A stretch of 5,469 nucleotides of DNA from an uncultured Lachnospiraceae bacterium (GCA_945485625.1 CALYSH010000121.1:1-5469); one strand, 5' to 3'. Counted from the stretch's first letter, positions 1-5,469 are shown. Translations and numbers: made by a program. Notes: generated by a model from the letters alone, not told the origin.

Positions 1-71
1 CGGATAATCTCTGCCAGAACACGCTGTACCTCCCCGTTAATACGGGTATTCTTTACACTGTTTCTTCTCAT
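1..71 (-). CDS. rbfA: Ribosome-binding factor A, N-terminal fragment (runs off left edge)
   Basis: Only the first 23 codons and two bases of the 24th are in the window. They read M-R-R-N-S-V-K-N-T-R-I-N-G-E-V-Q-R-V-L-A-E-I-I, the typical start of clostridial RbfA: a basic N-terminus followed by the first helix with the R-I-x-x-E-V-x-R pattern. RbfA is a small KH-like protein that binds the 30S subunit and helps 16S rRNA 5'-end maturation, notably in the cold (family knowledge). An AAGGAAG ribosome-binding site lies about 10 nt before the ATG. The gene follows infB after 50 nt, as in most bacteria, and is presumably co-transcribed. The rest of the gene cannot be judged. The identity is supported by both the peptide and the position directly after infB. 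Confidence 0.93.
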   Translation of the reverse strand, partial: MRRNSVKNTRINGEVQRVLAEII

Positions 72-81
72 TTACTATCAT

Positions 82-137
82 CTTCCTTTTTTCATCCCCA
101 AAGGGGGGAAGGAGATGCCCCCTAGCGGGGTACCTCC
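82..137 (-). promoter_or_regulatory. Structured infB-rbfA junction with hairpin around the infB stop codon
   Basis: On the transcribed (minus) strand, GGAGGUACCCC (137-127) pairs with GGGGCAUCUCC (121-111). This gives an 11-position stem with one A-C mismatch and one G-U pair, and its 5-nt loop GCUAG contains the infB stop UAG. No U-run follows, so it is not an intrinsic terminator. The 3' arm CAUCUCC and the adjacent UUCC could instead pair with GGGGAUG (99-93), with one mismatch, or with GGAAGAUG (86-79), which includes the rbfA ribosome-binding site, with a 3-nt bulge. A second small hairpin, CCCC-UUU-GGGG, lies at 96-106. The pairings are read directly from the sequence; a role in coupling rbfA translation to infB termination is inference. 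Confidence 0.4.
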
Positions 138-3067
138 ACCATAATATACGCTTCCACAATATCCAGCTCCTGCATCTGATCGAAGCCCTCAAATACCAGA
201 CCGCACTCGAAGCCGGCCTTCACTTCCTTCACATCATCCTTAAATCTCTTCAGGGATGCCAGCTCGCCTTCGTAAATCTGCTTTCCTTCTCTGGAAATAC
301 GAATCTTGCAGTTTCTCTGGAACTGTCCATCCAGGACATAGGAACCTGCAATGTTACCCACTGCGGATGCCTTGAATATCTGGCGAACCTCTGCATGACC
401 GATTACCTTCTCTTCATATACAGGATCCAGCATACCCTTCATGGCAGCCTCGATATCCTCAATTGCCTGATAAATGACACGATACAGTCTGACATCCACG
501 CCTTCTCTTTCGGCAGTAGCCTTTGCCGCAGAATCCACCTTAACATTGAAGCCGATGATGATTGCATTGGATGCGCTGGCCAGAGTAACGTCGGACTCGT
601 TGATTGCACCTACACCGCCATGGATGCACTTTACAACCACCTCCTGGTTGGTCAGCTTAAGAAGGGACTGCTTTACAGCCTCCACACTACCCTGTACGTC
701 AGCCTTCACGATCAGGTTCAGTTCCTTCAGATTACCCTCCTGAATCTGGGAGAACAAATCATCCAGAGACATTCTGCTCTTGGTTTCCTCAAGCATCTTT
801 TCCTTATTCTGAGCCATGTAGGTTTCTGCATAGCTCTTTGCAGTCTTGTCATTCTCATGAGCCAGGAATACTTCACCGGCGCTGGGTACATCGGACAGAC
901 CTAAGATTTCTACCGGAGTGGAGGGACCTGCTTCCTTTACTCTTCTGCCCTTATCATCTATCATGGCACGAACCTTACCATAGCAGGAACCTGCGGAGAT
1001 AAAGTCACCCACATGAAGGGTACCCTTCTGAACCAGTACGGTTGCAACAGGACCACGTCCTTTATCCAGCTCAGCCTCAATTACAAGACCACGGGCCTTT
1101 CTCTTAGGATTTGCTTTCAGCTCCAAAATATCCGCAGTCAGGAGAATTGTTTCCAGAAGATCTTCAATACCCTGACCGGATTTTGCCGATACCGGTACAA
1201 ACTCCGTATTTCCACCCCAATCGGTAGCCACAAGCTCATACTCGGTAAGCTCCTGCTTTACACGTTCAATGTTTGCAGCGGGCTTATCAATCTTGTTTAC
1301 TGCAACAATAATCTCAATTCCGGCAGCCTTGGCATGGTTGATTGCCTCGATTGTCTGGGGCATTACACCATCATCTGCTGCAACCACCAGAATTGCAATA
1401 TCGGTGGAATTTGCACCACGCATACGCATTGCGGTAAATGCCTCATGTCCGGGGGTATCCAGGAAAGTAATCTTCCTTCCGTCCAGATTAACGGTGTAAG
1501 CACCGATGTGCTGGGTAATACCACCTGCTTCCTTATCGGTTACGTTGGTCTTACGGATTGCATCCAGCAGGGAGGTTTTACCATGGTCAACATGACCCAT
1601 AACACAGATAACGGGAGGTCTTTCTACCAGATCCTCTTCCTTCTCCTCATCCTCCTTCAGGAGTTCTTCAATCACATCAACCTTTACTTCCTTCTCACAG
1701 AGAATCTCATACTCCATAGCGATATTCTCTGCATCCTCATAAGAAATCTCCTGGTTAACCGTTACAATCTTACCCTCCAGGAAGAGCTTCTTGACAATAG
1801 CGGAGGGCTGAATCTTCATCTTGTCAGCCAGGTCCTTAATGGTAATGGTCTCCGGAAGGGTGATTACCTTGATTACTTCCTCTACCACCTCTTCCTTTTT
1901 CTTCTCAGGCTTGATGAAGCGGCCGGGCTTATTCTTTAATGCCTCGTCCTCCTCATACATATAATCCTTCTTATTCCGTTTATCCTTTTCCTGACTCAGA
2001 CGTCTCTTATCTTCCTCGCGCTTCTTTTCAATATCCTTACCGGGAGCTTCTCCGCCGAAGCCGCCCTTTGCGCCGGACTTGTCACGGTTATCACGATTGT
2101 CACGGAAGTTTCCGGGCTTTCCGCCTCTTCCGCCATCCTTATTGAAACCGCCATCCTTATTGAAGCCGCCGTCCTTGTTGAAACCGCCGGGACGTCTGTC
2201 ACCCTGGCCCCCATCGGGTCTGGCCGGTCTGTTGTTAATGCCGCCCTGCTGTCTGTCACCGTAGGGTCTGTCGCTTCTCTGCGGTCTGTCGCCAAAGGGT
2301 CTCTGGCCTCCCTGACCATTCTGTCCGTTTCTGCCGTTGTTCATCTGACCGCCGGCAGGTCTGCGGTCGCCCTGGTTGAAGGGACGTCCCTGTCTGTCAC
2401 CCTGAGGTCTGTCACCCTGGGGGCGATTATTCTGAGGCCTGTCGTTTCTCTGGGGTCTCTCATTATTCTGGGGCCTTGCCTGAGCCTGCTCCCTGGGCTG
2501 CTCTGCGGGCTTTGCCGCCTCTGCCTGCTGTTGTACCGGCTGCTGTTGTACCGGCTTCTGCGGACGTACAGGAGTGTTGGGCTGCATCTGTACGCTGGGG
2601 GTGGGCGAAGGAGGAGTCAACGGCTTGATGGGACGAACAGGAGCCTGAGGTCTTACGTTATTCTGTCCATTATGATAGCCGTTCTGGGGTCTTGCATCCT
2701 GTCTGGGTCCATTGTTGCTTCCGGGACGCTGTCCGGGCATCTTGGAATTCTGAGGATTGCTTACAAAGATAATCTTTTTCTTCTTCTTCGCATCTGCATC
2801 CGTATCCTTGGAGGCTTCCGCTTTGGGAGCAGCCTTGGTCTCCTCCGTCTTAGGAGCCTCAGTCTTAGGGGCTTCCGTCTTGGGAGCTGCAGACTTGGGT
2901 GCCTCAGCCTTCTTTCCACCAAATGCCTCACGTACCATTGCCACCTCTGCATCCTCCAGTCCGCTGGACGCGGTCTTTACCACACCTTTTTCCTGCAGAA
3001 AACTTATAATATCCTTACTCTGTTTATCAAACTCTTTTGCGATTTCATGTACCTTTATTTTCGCCAT
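122..3067 (-). CDS. infB: Translation initiation factor IF-2, 981 aa
   Basis: IF2 is the GTPase that places initiator fMet-tRNA on the 30S subunit and promotes 50S joining. The protein has an IF2_N domain at about residues 1-50, APKTE repeats (56-75), a long disordered N/Q/R/G/P-rich linker (about 105-340), a charged segment (343-400) and a second IF2_N domain (about 400-455). The G domain carries P-loop GHVDHGKT (491-498), GGIT (515-518), DTPGH (537-541), NKID (591-594) and SAK (627-629). The beta-barrel (about 658-740), domain III (about 765-870) and the C-terminal initiator-tRNA-binding domain (about 875-981) follow. All GTPase motifs are intact. The length is unusual: B. subtilis IF2 is roughly 700 aa, and the excess lies in the linker. 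The ATG follows GGAGG with a 6-nt spacer, 19 nt after ylxQ. The stop is TAG. Confidence 0.98.
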   Translation of the reverse strand: MAKIKVHEIAKEFDKQSKDIISFLQEKGVVKTASSGLEDAEVAMVREAFGGKKAEAPKSAAPKTEAPKTEAPKTEETKAAPKAEASKDTDADAKKKKKIIFVSNPQNSKMPGQRPGSNNGPRQDARPQNGYHNGQNNVRPQAPVRPIKPLTPPSPTPSVQMQPNTPVRPQKPVQQQPVQQQAEAAKPAEQPREQAQARPQNNERPQRNDRPQNNRPQGDRPQGDRQGRPFNQGDRRPAGGQMNNGRNGQNGQGGQRPFGDRPQRSDRPYGDRQQGGINNRPARPDGGQGDRRPGGFNKDGGFNKDGGFNKDGGRGGKPGNFRDNRDNRDKSGAKGGFGGEAPGKDIEKKREEDKRRLSQEKDKRNKKDYMYEEDEALKNKPGRFIKPEKKKEEVVEEVIKVITLPETITIKDLADKMKIQPSAIVKKLFLEGKIVTVNQEISYEDAENIAMEYEILCEKEVKVDVIEELLKEDEEKEEDLVERPPVICVMGHVDHGKTSLLDAIRKTNVTDKEAGGITQHIGAYTVNLDGRKITFLDTPGHEAFTAMRMRGANSTDIAILVVAADDGVMPQTIEAINHAKAAGIEIIVAVNKIDKPAANIERVKQELTEYELVATDWGGNTEFVPVSAKSGQGIEDLLETILLTADILELKANPKRKARGLVIEAELDKGRGPVATVLVQKGTLHVGDFISAGSCYGKVRAMIDDKGRRVKEAGPSTPVEILGLSDVPSAGEVFLAHENDKTAKSYAETYMAQNKEKMLEETKSRMSLDDLFSQIQEGNLKELNLIVKADVQGSVEAVKQSLLKLTNQEVVVKCIHGGVGAINESDVTLASASNAIIIGFNVKVDSAAKATAEREGVDVRLYRVIYQAIEDIEAAMKGMLDPVYEEKVIGHAEVRQIFKASAVGNIAGSYVLDGQFQRNCKIRISREGKQIYEGELASLKRFKDDVKEVKAGFECGLVFEGFDQMQELDIVEAYIMVEVPR
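1958..1972 (-). promoter_or_regulatory. Candidate internal ribosome-binding site and start for a short IF2 form
   Basis: Within infB, the codon for Met370 (ATG at 1960-1958) is preceded by AAGAAGGA with four bases (TTAT) to the ATG, a good Shine-Dalgarno sequence at good spacing. Initiation here would give a protein of 612 residues. It would lack the first IF2_N domain and the whole disordered linker but keep the second IF2_N domain and all catalytic domains. IF2 is known to be made in long and short forms by internal initiation in E. coli and B. subtilis. That the same happens here is inference; the other in-frame ATGs of the linker that I checked (Met110, Met161, Met242) have no comparable site. 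Confidence 0.4.
2132..2185 (-). repeat. 18-bp tandem repeat in the infB linker (GFNKDG x3)
   Basis: Three consecutive 18-bp units encode G-F-N-K-D-G (IF2 residues 295-312). They differ only at a few third-codon positions, so this is a recent or maintained in-frame expansion inside the disordered linker. Flanking sequence is also Gly- and Arg-rich. It probably varies in copy number between strains without disturbing the frame. Confidence 0.9.
2843..2902 (-). repeat. 15-bp tandem repeat in infB (APKSA, then APKTE x3)
   Basis: Four 15-bp units encode A-P-K-S-A followed by three A-P-K-T-E (IF2 residues 56-75). A degenerate continuation (E-T-K-A-A-P-K-A-E) follows. The segment is a Pro/Ala/Lys/Glu spacer between the N-terminal IF2_N domain and the polar linker. 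The units differ at synonymous positions, so the repeat is visible in both DNA and protein. Confidence 0.85.
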
Positions 3068-3086
3068 TCTTTACCTCCATTTTTGC

Positions 3087-3416
3087 TCACAGCATTCCCT
3101 GGGATTCTGAAAGCAGCTTCAACACTGCATTCGCCAAACCTTCTTCACACACAGCCAGGGAAGACCGAAGCTCCTTGCCGATTGCCTGACCCAGTTCTTC
3201 CTTTGTGCCGTACTCATACACCGGGACCTCATAATACGAGCACTTATCATGAAATAATTTTCTGGTATTTTCCGAGGCATCCTTTGCGACGATCACCAGC
3301 ATTGCCTTACCGCTTCGCACCGCATCGATAGTCTGGAACTCTCCGCTGACCAGATTGCGTCCTCTCATTGCCAGTCCCAGAAGGGAATAGACTTTATTCT
3401 GTTTCAAGCTCTTCAT
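3087..3416 (-). CDS. ylxQ: L7Ae-family kink-turn RNA-binding protein YlxQ, 109 aa
   Basis: This small ribosomal-protein-like gene belongs to the L7Ae/L30e/S12e/Gadd45 family. Supporting segments are the N-terminal L-L-G-L-A-M-R helix, the S-G-E/A-V-R-S-G-K stretch, the strand L-V-I-V-A-K-D-A-S-x-N-T, the V-P-V-Y-E-Y-G-T-K-E-E-L-G turn and A-I-G-K. B. subtilis YlxQ binds kink-turn RNA in vitro; its cellular target is unclear. An ATG further upstream (3446) is open but has no good ribosome-binding site and would add ten residues without family support. Two starts remain. ATG at 3416 has GGGAG only one base away. TTG at 3407 lies 10 nt after the same GGGAG and would begin at K-Q-N-K-V, where relatives as I recall them start. 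Either way the gene overlaps the end of rnpM, suggesting coupled translation. Confidence 0.9.
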   Translation of the reverse strand: MKSLKQNKVYSLLGLAMRGRNLVSGEFQTIDAVRSGKAMLVIVAKDASENTRKLFHDKCSYYEVPVYEYGTKEELGQAIGKELRSSLAVCEEGLANAVLKLLSESQGML

Positions 3417-3666
3417 ACTCCCTTTCCAAGGCATCATATACTTCACTGCCGATACTCATTTTAAAGGAACGCTCCAACCCTTTATTCTTACGGGCTTTTT
3501 TGAGGCACTCCGCACTCTTACAAACATATGCGCCTCTGCCGTTCTTCTTTCCTGTTGCATCCAGACAAATTTCACCCTCCGGTGTTTTGATGACGCGTAT
3601 CATCTCTTTTTTGCCCTTCATTTCACCACATCCGACACATTGTCTTAAAGGAATTTTCTTTGCCAT
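3394..3666 (-). CDS. rnpM: RNase P modulator RnpM (YlxR family), 90 aa
   Basis: This is a small basic RNA-binding protein of the YlxR (DUF448) family. In B. subtilis the protein, renamed RnpM, binds the RNase P RNA and lowers RNase P activity in vitro. Family hallmarks are the N-terminal I-P-L-R-Q-C, the E-M-I-R-V strand, D-A-T-G-K-K-N-G-R-G-A-Y (36-47) and the basic helix around 54-66. Cysteines at 10, 13, 49 and 54 form a CxxC...CxxxxC pattern that could bind a metal. The ATG follows AGAGG with a 5-nt spacer, and that site overlaps the nusA stop codon (TAAGAGG), so the two are probably translationally coupled. The last codons overlap ylxQ. The length is normal for the family. Confidence 0.95.
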   Translation of the reverse strand: MAKKIPLRQCVGCGEMKGKKEMIRVIKTPEGEICLDATGKKNGRGAYVCKSAECLKKARKNKGLERSFKMSIGSEVYDALEREYEELETE

Positions 3667-3675
3667 ACATACCTC

Positions 3676-4797
3676 TTATTCTTCGTAGGATTCTTCCTCA
3701 CTGTATTCGTCATAATCCTCGTCCAGATAATCCTCATAGCGGAAGCCGGGCGCATCCTTTGCCTGAGTCTCGGACTTAATATCAATCTTGTATCCGGTCA
3801 GTCTTGCTGCCAGACGTGCGTTCTGACCTTCCTTACCGATAGCAAGGGATAACTGATAGTCCGGCACTACCACCTTGGCAGTCTTTTCGTCGGGATCTGC
3901 AAATACCGCTACAATCTTTGCAGGGGACAATGCATTCTGAATCAGATTTCCGGGATTTTCATCCCAGTTCACAATATCGATTTTCTCACCGCGAAGCTCC
4001 TCTACGATAGCATTTACTCTTGCTCCGTTCATACCCACACAGGCACCTACCGGATCCACATTGGGATTGTTGCTCCGCACCGCAATCTTGGTTCTGCTGC
4101 CTGCCTCCCTGGCGATGCTCATAATCTCTACGGTACCGTCCTTAATCTCGGTAACCTCGGACTCGAACAATCTCTTCACCAGTTCCGGATGAGTACGGCT
4201 TACATTGATACGGGGTCCCTTAGGAGTGCTCTTTACTTCCAGAACATAAACCTTGATACGGTCGGTGGGTTTGAATACCTCACCCTTAATCTGCTCGCTT
4301 TCAAGAAGCATTGCATCCGCCTTACCCAGGTTGATGCTGATGTTCTTTCCTACATAGCGCTGGACAACGCCTGTAACCACATCCTTTTCCTTCTCGAAAT
4401 ACTGATTGTAGATAACGCTTCTTTCTTCCTCCCTGATTTTCTGCAGAATGACGTTCTTTGCGTTCATGGTGGCAATACGTCCGAATTCCTTGGACTTAAT
4501 CTCTACATGAAGCACATCGCCAACCTGAGCCTTCTTGGAAATCGCCTTCGCATCCTCCAGGCAAATCTGCAGACAATCATCTTCCACTTCATCCTTGGTT
4601 TCTACAACCTCCTTCTCTGCATATACCAGAAAATCGCAGGTTTCGCGATTGATTTCTACCTTGATATTGTCTGCTTTGCCAAAGTGGTTCTTGCAGGCAG
4701 TCATCAGGGAATTCTCAATTGCTTCAAACAGAGTTTCCTTGCTGATTTCCTTCTCCTTCTCCAGTATATCCAGTGCTTCCATCAATTCCTTATTCAT
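3676..4797 (-). CDS. nusA: Transcription termination/antitermination factor NusA, 373 aa
   Basis: NusA binds RNA polymerase and nascent RNA, prolongs hairpin pauses and stimulates intrinsic termination. The domain order is an N-terminal polymerase-binding domain (about 1-125), S1 (about 137-201), KH1 with V-G-M-N-G-A-R (254-260) and KH2 with G-K-E-G-Q-N-A-R-L-A-A-R-L-T-G (321-335). The upstream conserved stretch R-T-K-I-A-V (235-240) leads into D-P-V-G-A-C. The protein ends in a short, very acidic tail (about 355-373) rather than the two acidic repeat domains of E. coli NusA, which is usual in Firmicutes. An in-frame ATG at 4809 would add four residues, but the GGAGG site lies within that extension, 5 nt before the ATG at 4797, so I choose 4797. 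It is the second gene, 57 nt after rimP, and its product may control the leader upstream of rimP. Confidence 0.98.
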   Translation of the reverse strand: MNKELMEALDILEKEKEISKETLFEAIENSLMTACKNHFGKADNIKVEINRETCDFLVYAEKEVVETKDEVEDDCLQICLEDAKAISKKAQVGDVLHVEIKSKEFGRIATMNAKNVILQKIREEERSVIYNQYFEKEKDVVTGVVQRYVGKNISINLGKADAMLLESEQIKGEVFKPTDRIKVYVLEVKSTPKGPRINVSRTHPELVKRLFESEVTEIKDGTVEIMSIAREAGSRTKIAVRSNNPNVDPVGACVGMNGARVNAIVEELRGEKIDIVNWDENPGNLIQNALSPAKIVAVFADPDEKTAKVVVPDYQLSLAIGKEGQNARLAARLTGYKIDIKSETQAKDAPGFRYEDYLDEDYDEYSEEESYEE

Positions 4798-4807
4798 TAT
4801 TTCCTCC
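4795..4807 (-). promoter_or_regulatory. nusA ribosome-binding site that fixes the start codon
   Basis: GGAGG followed by AAATA and then ATG on the minus strand. This is near-ideal spacing and places the nusA start at 4797. The open frame continues to an ATG at 4809, but that codon lies directly upstream of this site and has no comparable sequence of its own. Confidence 0.85.
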
Positions 4808-4812
4808 ATTCC

Positions 4813-4822
4813 GGCCCGGGCC
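4813..4822. repeat. GC-only 10-bp palindrome in the rimP-nusA gap
   Basis: GGCCCGGGCC is a perfect 10-bp palindrome in the 57-nt spacer between rimP and nusA, about 10 nt upstream of the nusA ribosome-binding site. It stands out in an otherwise A-rich spacer. As RNA it has no loop of its own, so it is not a terminator. I see no promoter elements around it. It may be chance. Confidence 0.3.
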
Positions 4823-4854
4823 TTTGTTTTCTATTTTTGCAATTGGCATCCCGC

Positions 4855-5319
4855 CTAAAAATCCAATGTCAATCGTATCAAAGCAATATTCTTACGGGCA
4901 AAGCTTCTTTCCTGCCCATCCACTGTAATGGTTATGCTTCCTTCATCAAAGCCTTTTAATTCACCGACGAACTCCTTACACTTATCCACCGGCTCAAACA
5001 CCTTGATTTCCACTTCCTCCCCAATGCTCTTCTGCAAATGCTTATCCTTCTTTAAGCTTCTTCCCAGACCGGGGCTGGAAACCTCCAGAATATAAGCATC
5101 CGGGATGAAATCATCCCGATCCAGCGCATCGGACAATGCTCTGCTCACCGTCTCGCAATCAATAATATTGACTCCGCCCGGCTTGTCAATATATGCTCTC
5201 AGGTAATAATCGCTGCCCTCCTTCACATATTCGACATCGTAGATTTCGATTCCCAAAGGGGAAACAATGGGCAACAACAGAGCCTCTGTTTTCTCCTCAT
5301 AGGTTACTCTCTTTGACAT
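4855..5319 (-). CDS. rimP: Ribosome maturation factor RimP, 154 aa
   Basis: RimP binds free 30S subunits and assists their assembly, chiefly around S12 and the central pseudoknot (family knowledge). The protein has the usual two domains: an N-terminal alpha/beta domain (about 1-86) containing Y-D-V-E-Y and R-A-Y-I-D-K-P-G-G-V, and a C-terminal SH3-like barrel (about 88-154). The diagnostic junction motif L-E-V-S-S-P-G-L-G-R is at 78-87. Length is normal for the family (about 150 aa). The start ATG at 5319 has AGAGG six bases upstream, with a second AGGAGG a little further up. It is the first gene of the operon, downstream of the consensus promoter and leader hairpin, and its stop is 57 nt before nusA. 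It corresponds to B. subtilis ylxS. Confidence 0.97.
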   Translation of the reverse strand: MSKRVTYEEKTEALLLPIVSPLGIEIYDVEYVKEGSDYYLRAYIDKPGGVNIIDCETVSRALSDALDRDDFIPDAYILEVSSPGLGRSLKKDKHLQKSIGEEVEIKVFEPVDKCKEFVGELKGFDEGSITITVDGQERSFARKNIALIRLTLDF

Positions 5320-5340
5320 GGGCTACCTCTTTTCCTCCTA

Positions 5341-5375
5341 ACAAACAATTAAGAGTGGCACCGGCCACTCTTAAT
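5341..5375 (-). terminator. Leader hairpin with interrupted U-tract, candidate NusA-stimulated attenuator
   Basis: ATTAAGAGTGGC (5348-5359) and GCCACTCTTAAT (5364-5375) form a perfect 12-bp inverted repeat with a 4-nt loop. On the transcribed minus strand the hairpin is followed by UGUUUGUU, directly before the rimP ribosome-binding sites. No such tract follows on the plus strand. The A-U pairs at the base of the stem and the G-interrupted U-tract make it a suboptimal intrinsic terminator, the class that needs NusA in B. subtilis. It sits between the promoter and the first gene of the nusA operon. Termination here is inference; the hairpin itself is certain. Confidence 0.65.
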
Positions 5376-5398
5376 ACACTAAAACTATTAACATGTGA

Positions 5399-5427
5399 AT
5401 TATAGTCCTGCGAAAAGCATTTGTCAA
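5399..5427 (-). promoter_or_regulatory. Consensus sigma-A-type promoter of the rimP-nusA-infB operon
   Basis: On the minus strand, TTGACA (5427-5422), a 17-bp spacer and TATAAT (5404-5399) match the housekeeping consensus at all twelve positions with ideal spacing. A run of seven A residues (5437-5431) lies just upstream of the -35 box, like a proximal UP element. Transcription should begin near 5394-5392, giving a leader of about 72-75 nt before rimP. Such a strong promoter fits a highly expressed growth operon. Confidence 0.93.
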
Positions 5428-5469
5428 CCATTTTTTTCGAAATAACGAATCCGGGCTAATTCTTAGTCC

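Noticed and set aside
78..95. Five-codon mini-ORF (M-K-K-G-R) overlapping the rbfA ribosome-binding site
   Set aside because: It is very short, has no clear ribosome-binding site, and is likely a by-product of the A-rich Shine-Dalgarno region.
96..137. Intrinsic terminator between infB and rbfA
   Set aside because: The hairpins here are not followed by a U-run on either strand, and rbfA continues downstream as usual for this operon.
1013..1939. 308-codon open frame on the plus strand, antisense to infB
   Set aside because: It lies wholly opposite well-conserved infB sequence, has no ribosome-binding support or recognisable domain, and arises from the codon usage of infB.
2531..3331. 266-codon open frame on the plus strand opposite the infB linker and ylxQ
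   Set aside because: The translation is low-complexity Leu/Arg/Ser-rich, a mirror of the repetitive linker codons. It spans two real genes and shows no family features.
4189..4959. 256-codon open frame on the plus strand opposite nusA and rimP
   Set aside because: It is a shadow of conserved coding sequence on the minus strand, crosses a gene boundary and has no recognisable product.
5371..5394. Possible 7-codon leader peptide (M-L-I-V-L-V-Y) just after the promoter
   Set aside because: The ATG falls at or beside the predicted transcription start, so there is no room for a ribosome-binding site. The peptide has no run of a single regulatory amino acid, although it does end in the hairpin arm.
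5438..5469. End of an upstream gene (a GAC-TAA in one minus-strand frame at 5463-5468)
   Set aside because: polC often precedes rimP in Firmicutes, but two codons at the window edge cannot support a call. Extending the sequence to the right would decide it.

Overview
The window is a compact, single-direction operon read entirely on the minus strand, i.e. from the right edge of the printed sequence to the left. Its order is rimP, nusA, rnpM (ylxR), ylxQ, infB and the start of rbfA. This is the classic nusA-infB translation/transcription operon in its Firmicutes form, where two small RNA-binding protein genes (ylxR and an L7Ae-family gene) sit between nusA and infB. The gene order, strong purine-rich Shine-Dalgarno sites, a consensus housekeeping promoter, a short NusA without the C-terminal repeat domains, and an IF2 with a very long N/Q/R/G/P-rich linker all point to a low-to-mid GC Gram-positive of class Clostridia. 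Family Lachnospiraceae is the best guess, from recalled protein resemblance rather than a search.

Layout in transcription order: 5399-5427 is a perfect-consensus sigma-A-type promoter (TTGACA, 17 bp, TATAAT) with an A-tract just upstream. A leader of about 70 nt follows. It contains a perfect 12-bp hairpin and an interrupted U-rich tract (5341-5375), which looks like an attenuator of the NusA-stimulated type. Then come rimP (5319-4855), a 57-nt gap, nusA (4797-3676), a 9-nt gap, rnpM (3666-3394), an overlapping ylxQ (from 3416 or 3407 to 3087), a 19-nt gap, infB (3067-122), a 50-nt structured gap and rbfA (71 to beyond the left edge). The first 40 or so bases on the right (5429-5469) hold no gene I can support, although the end of an upstream gene could lie there.

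The genes work together in ribosome production and start-up. RimP and RbfA mature the 30S subunit, IF2 delivers initiator tRNA and joins subunits, NusA couples RNA polymerase pausing and termination to RNA structure, RnpM modulates RNase P, and YlxQ binds kink-turn RNA. No mobile element, CRISPR array, tRNA or rRNA gene was seen.

The window does not appear to hold a wholly new system; the genes are core and intact. The most interesting signals are regulatory: the leader hairpin as a probable NusA autoregulation site, a structured infB-rbfA junction with the infB stop codon in a hairpin loop and mutually exclusive pairings around the rbfA ribosome-binding site, and a well-placed internal start within infB that would yield a short IF2 lacking the disordered linker.
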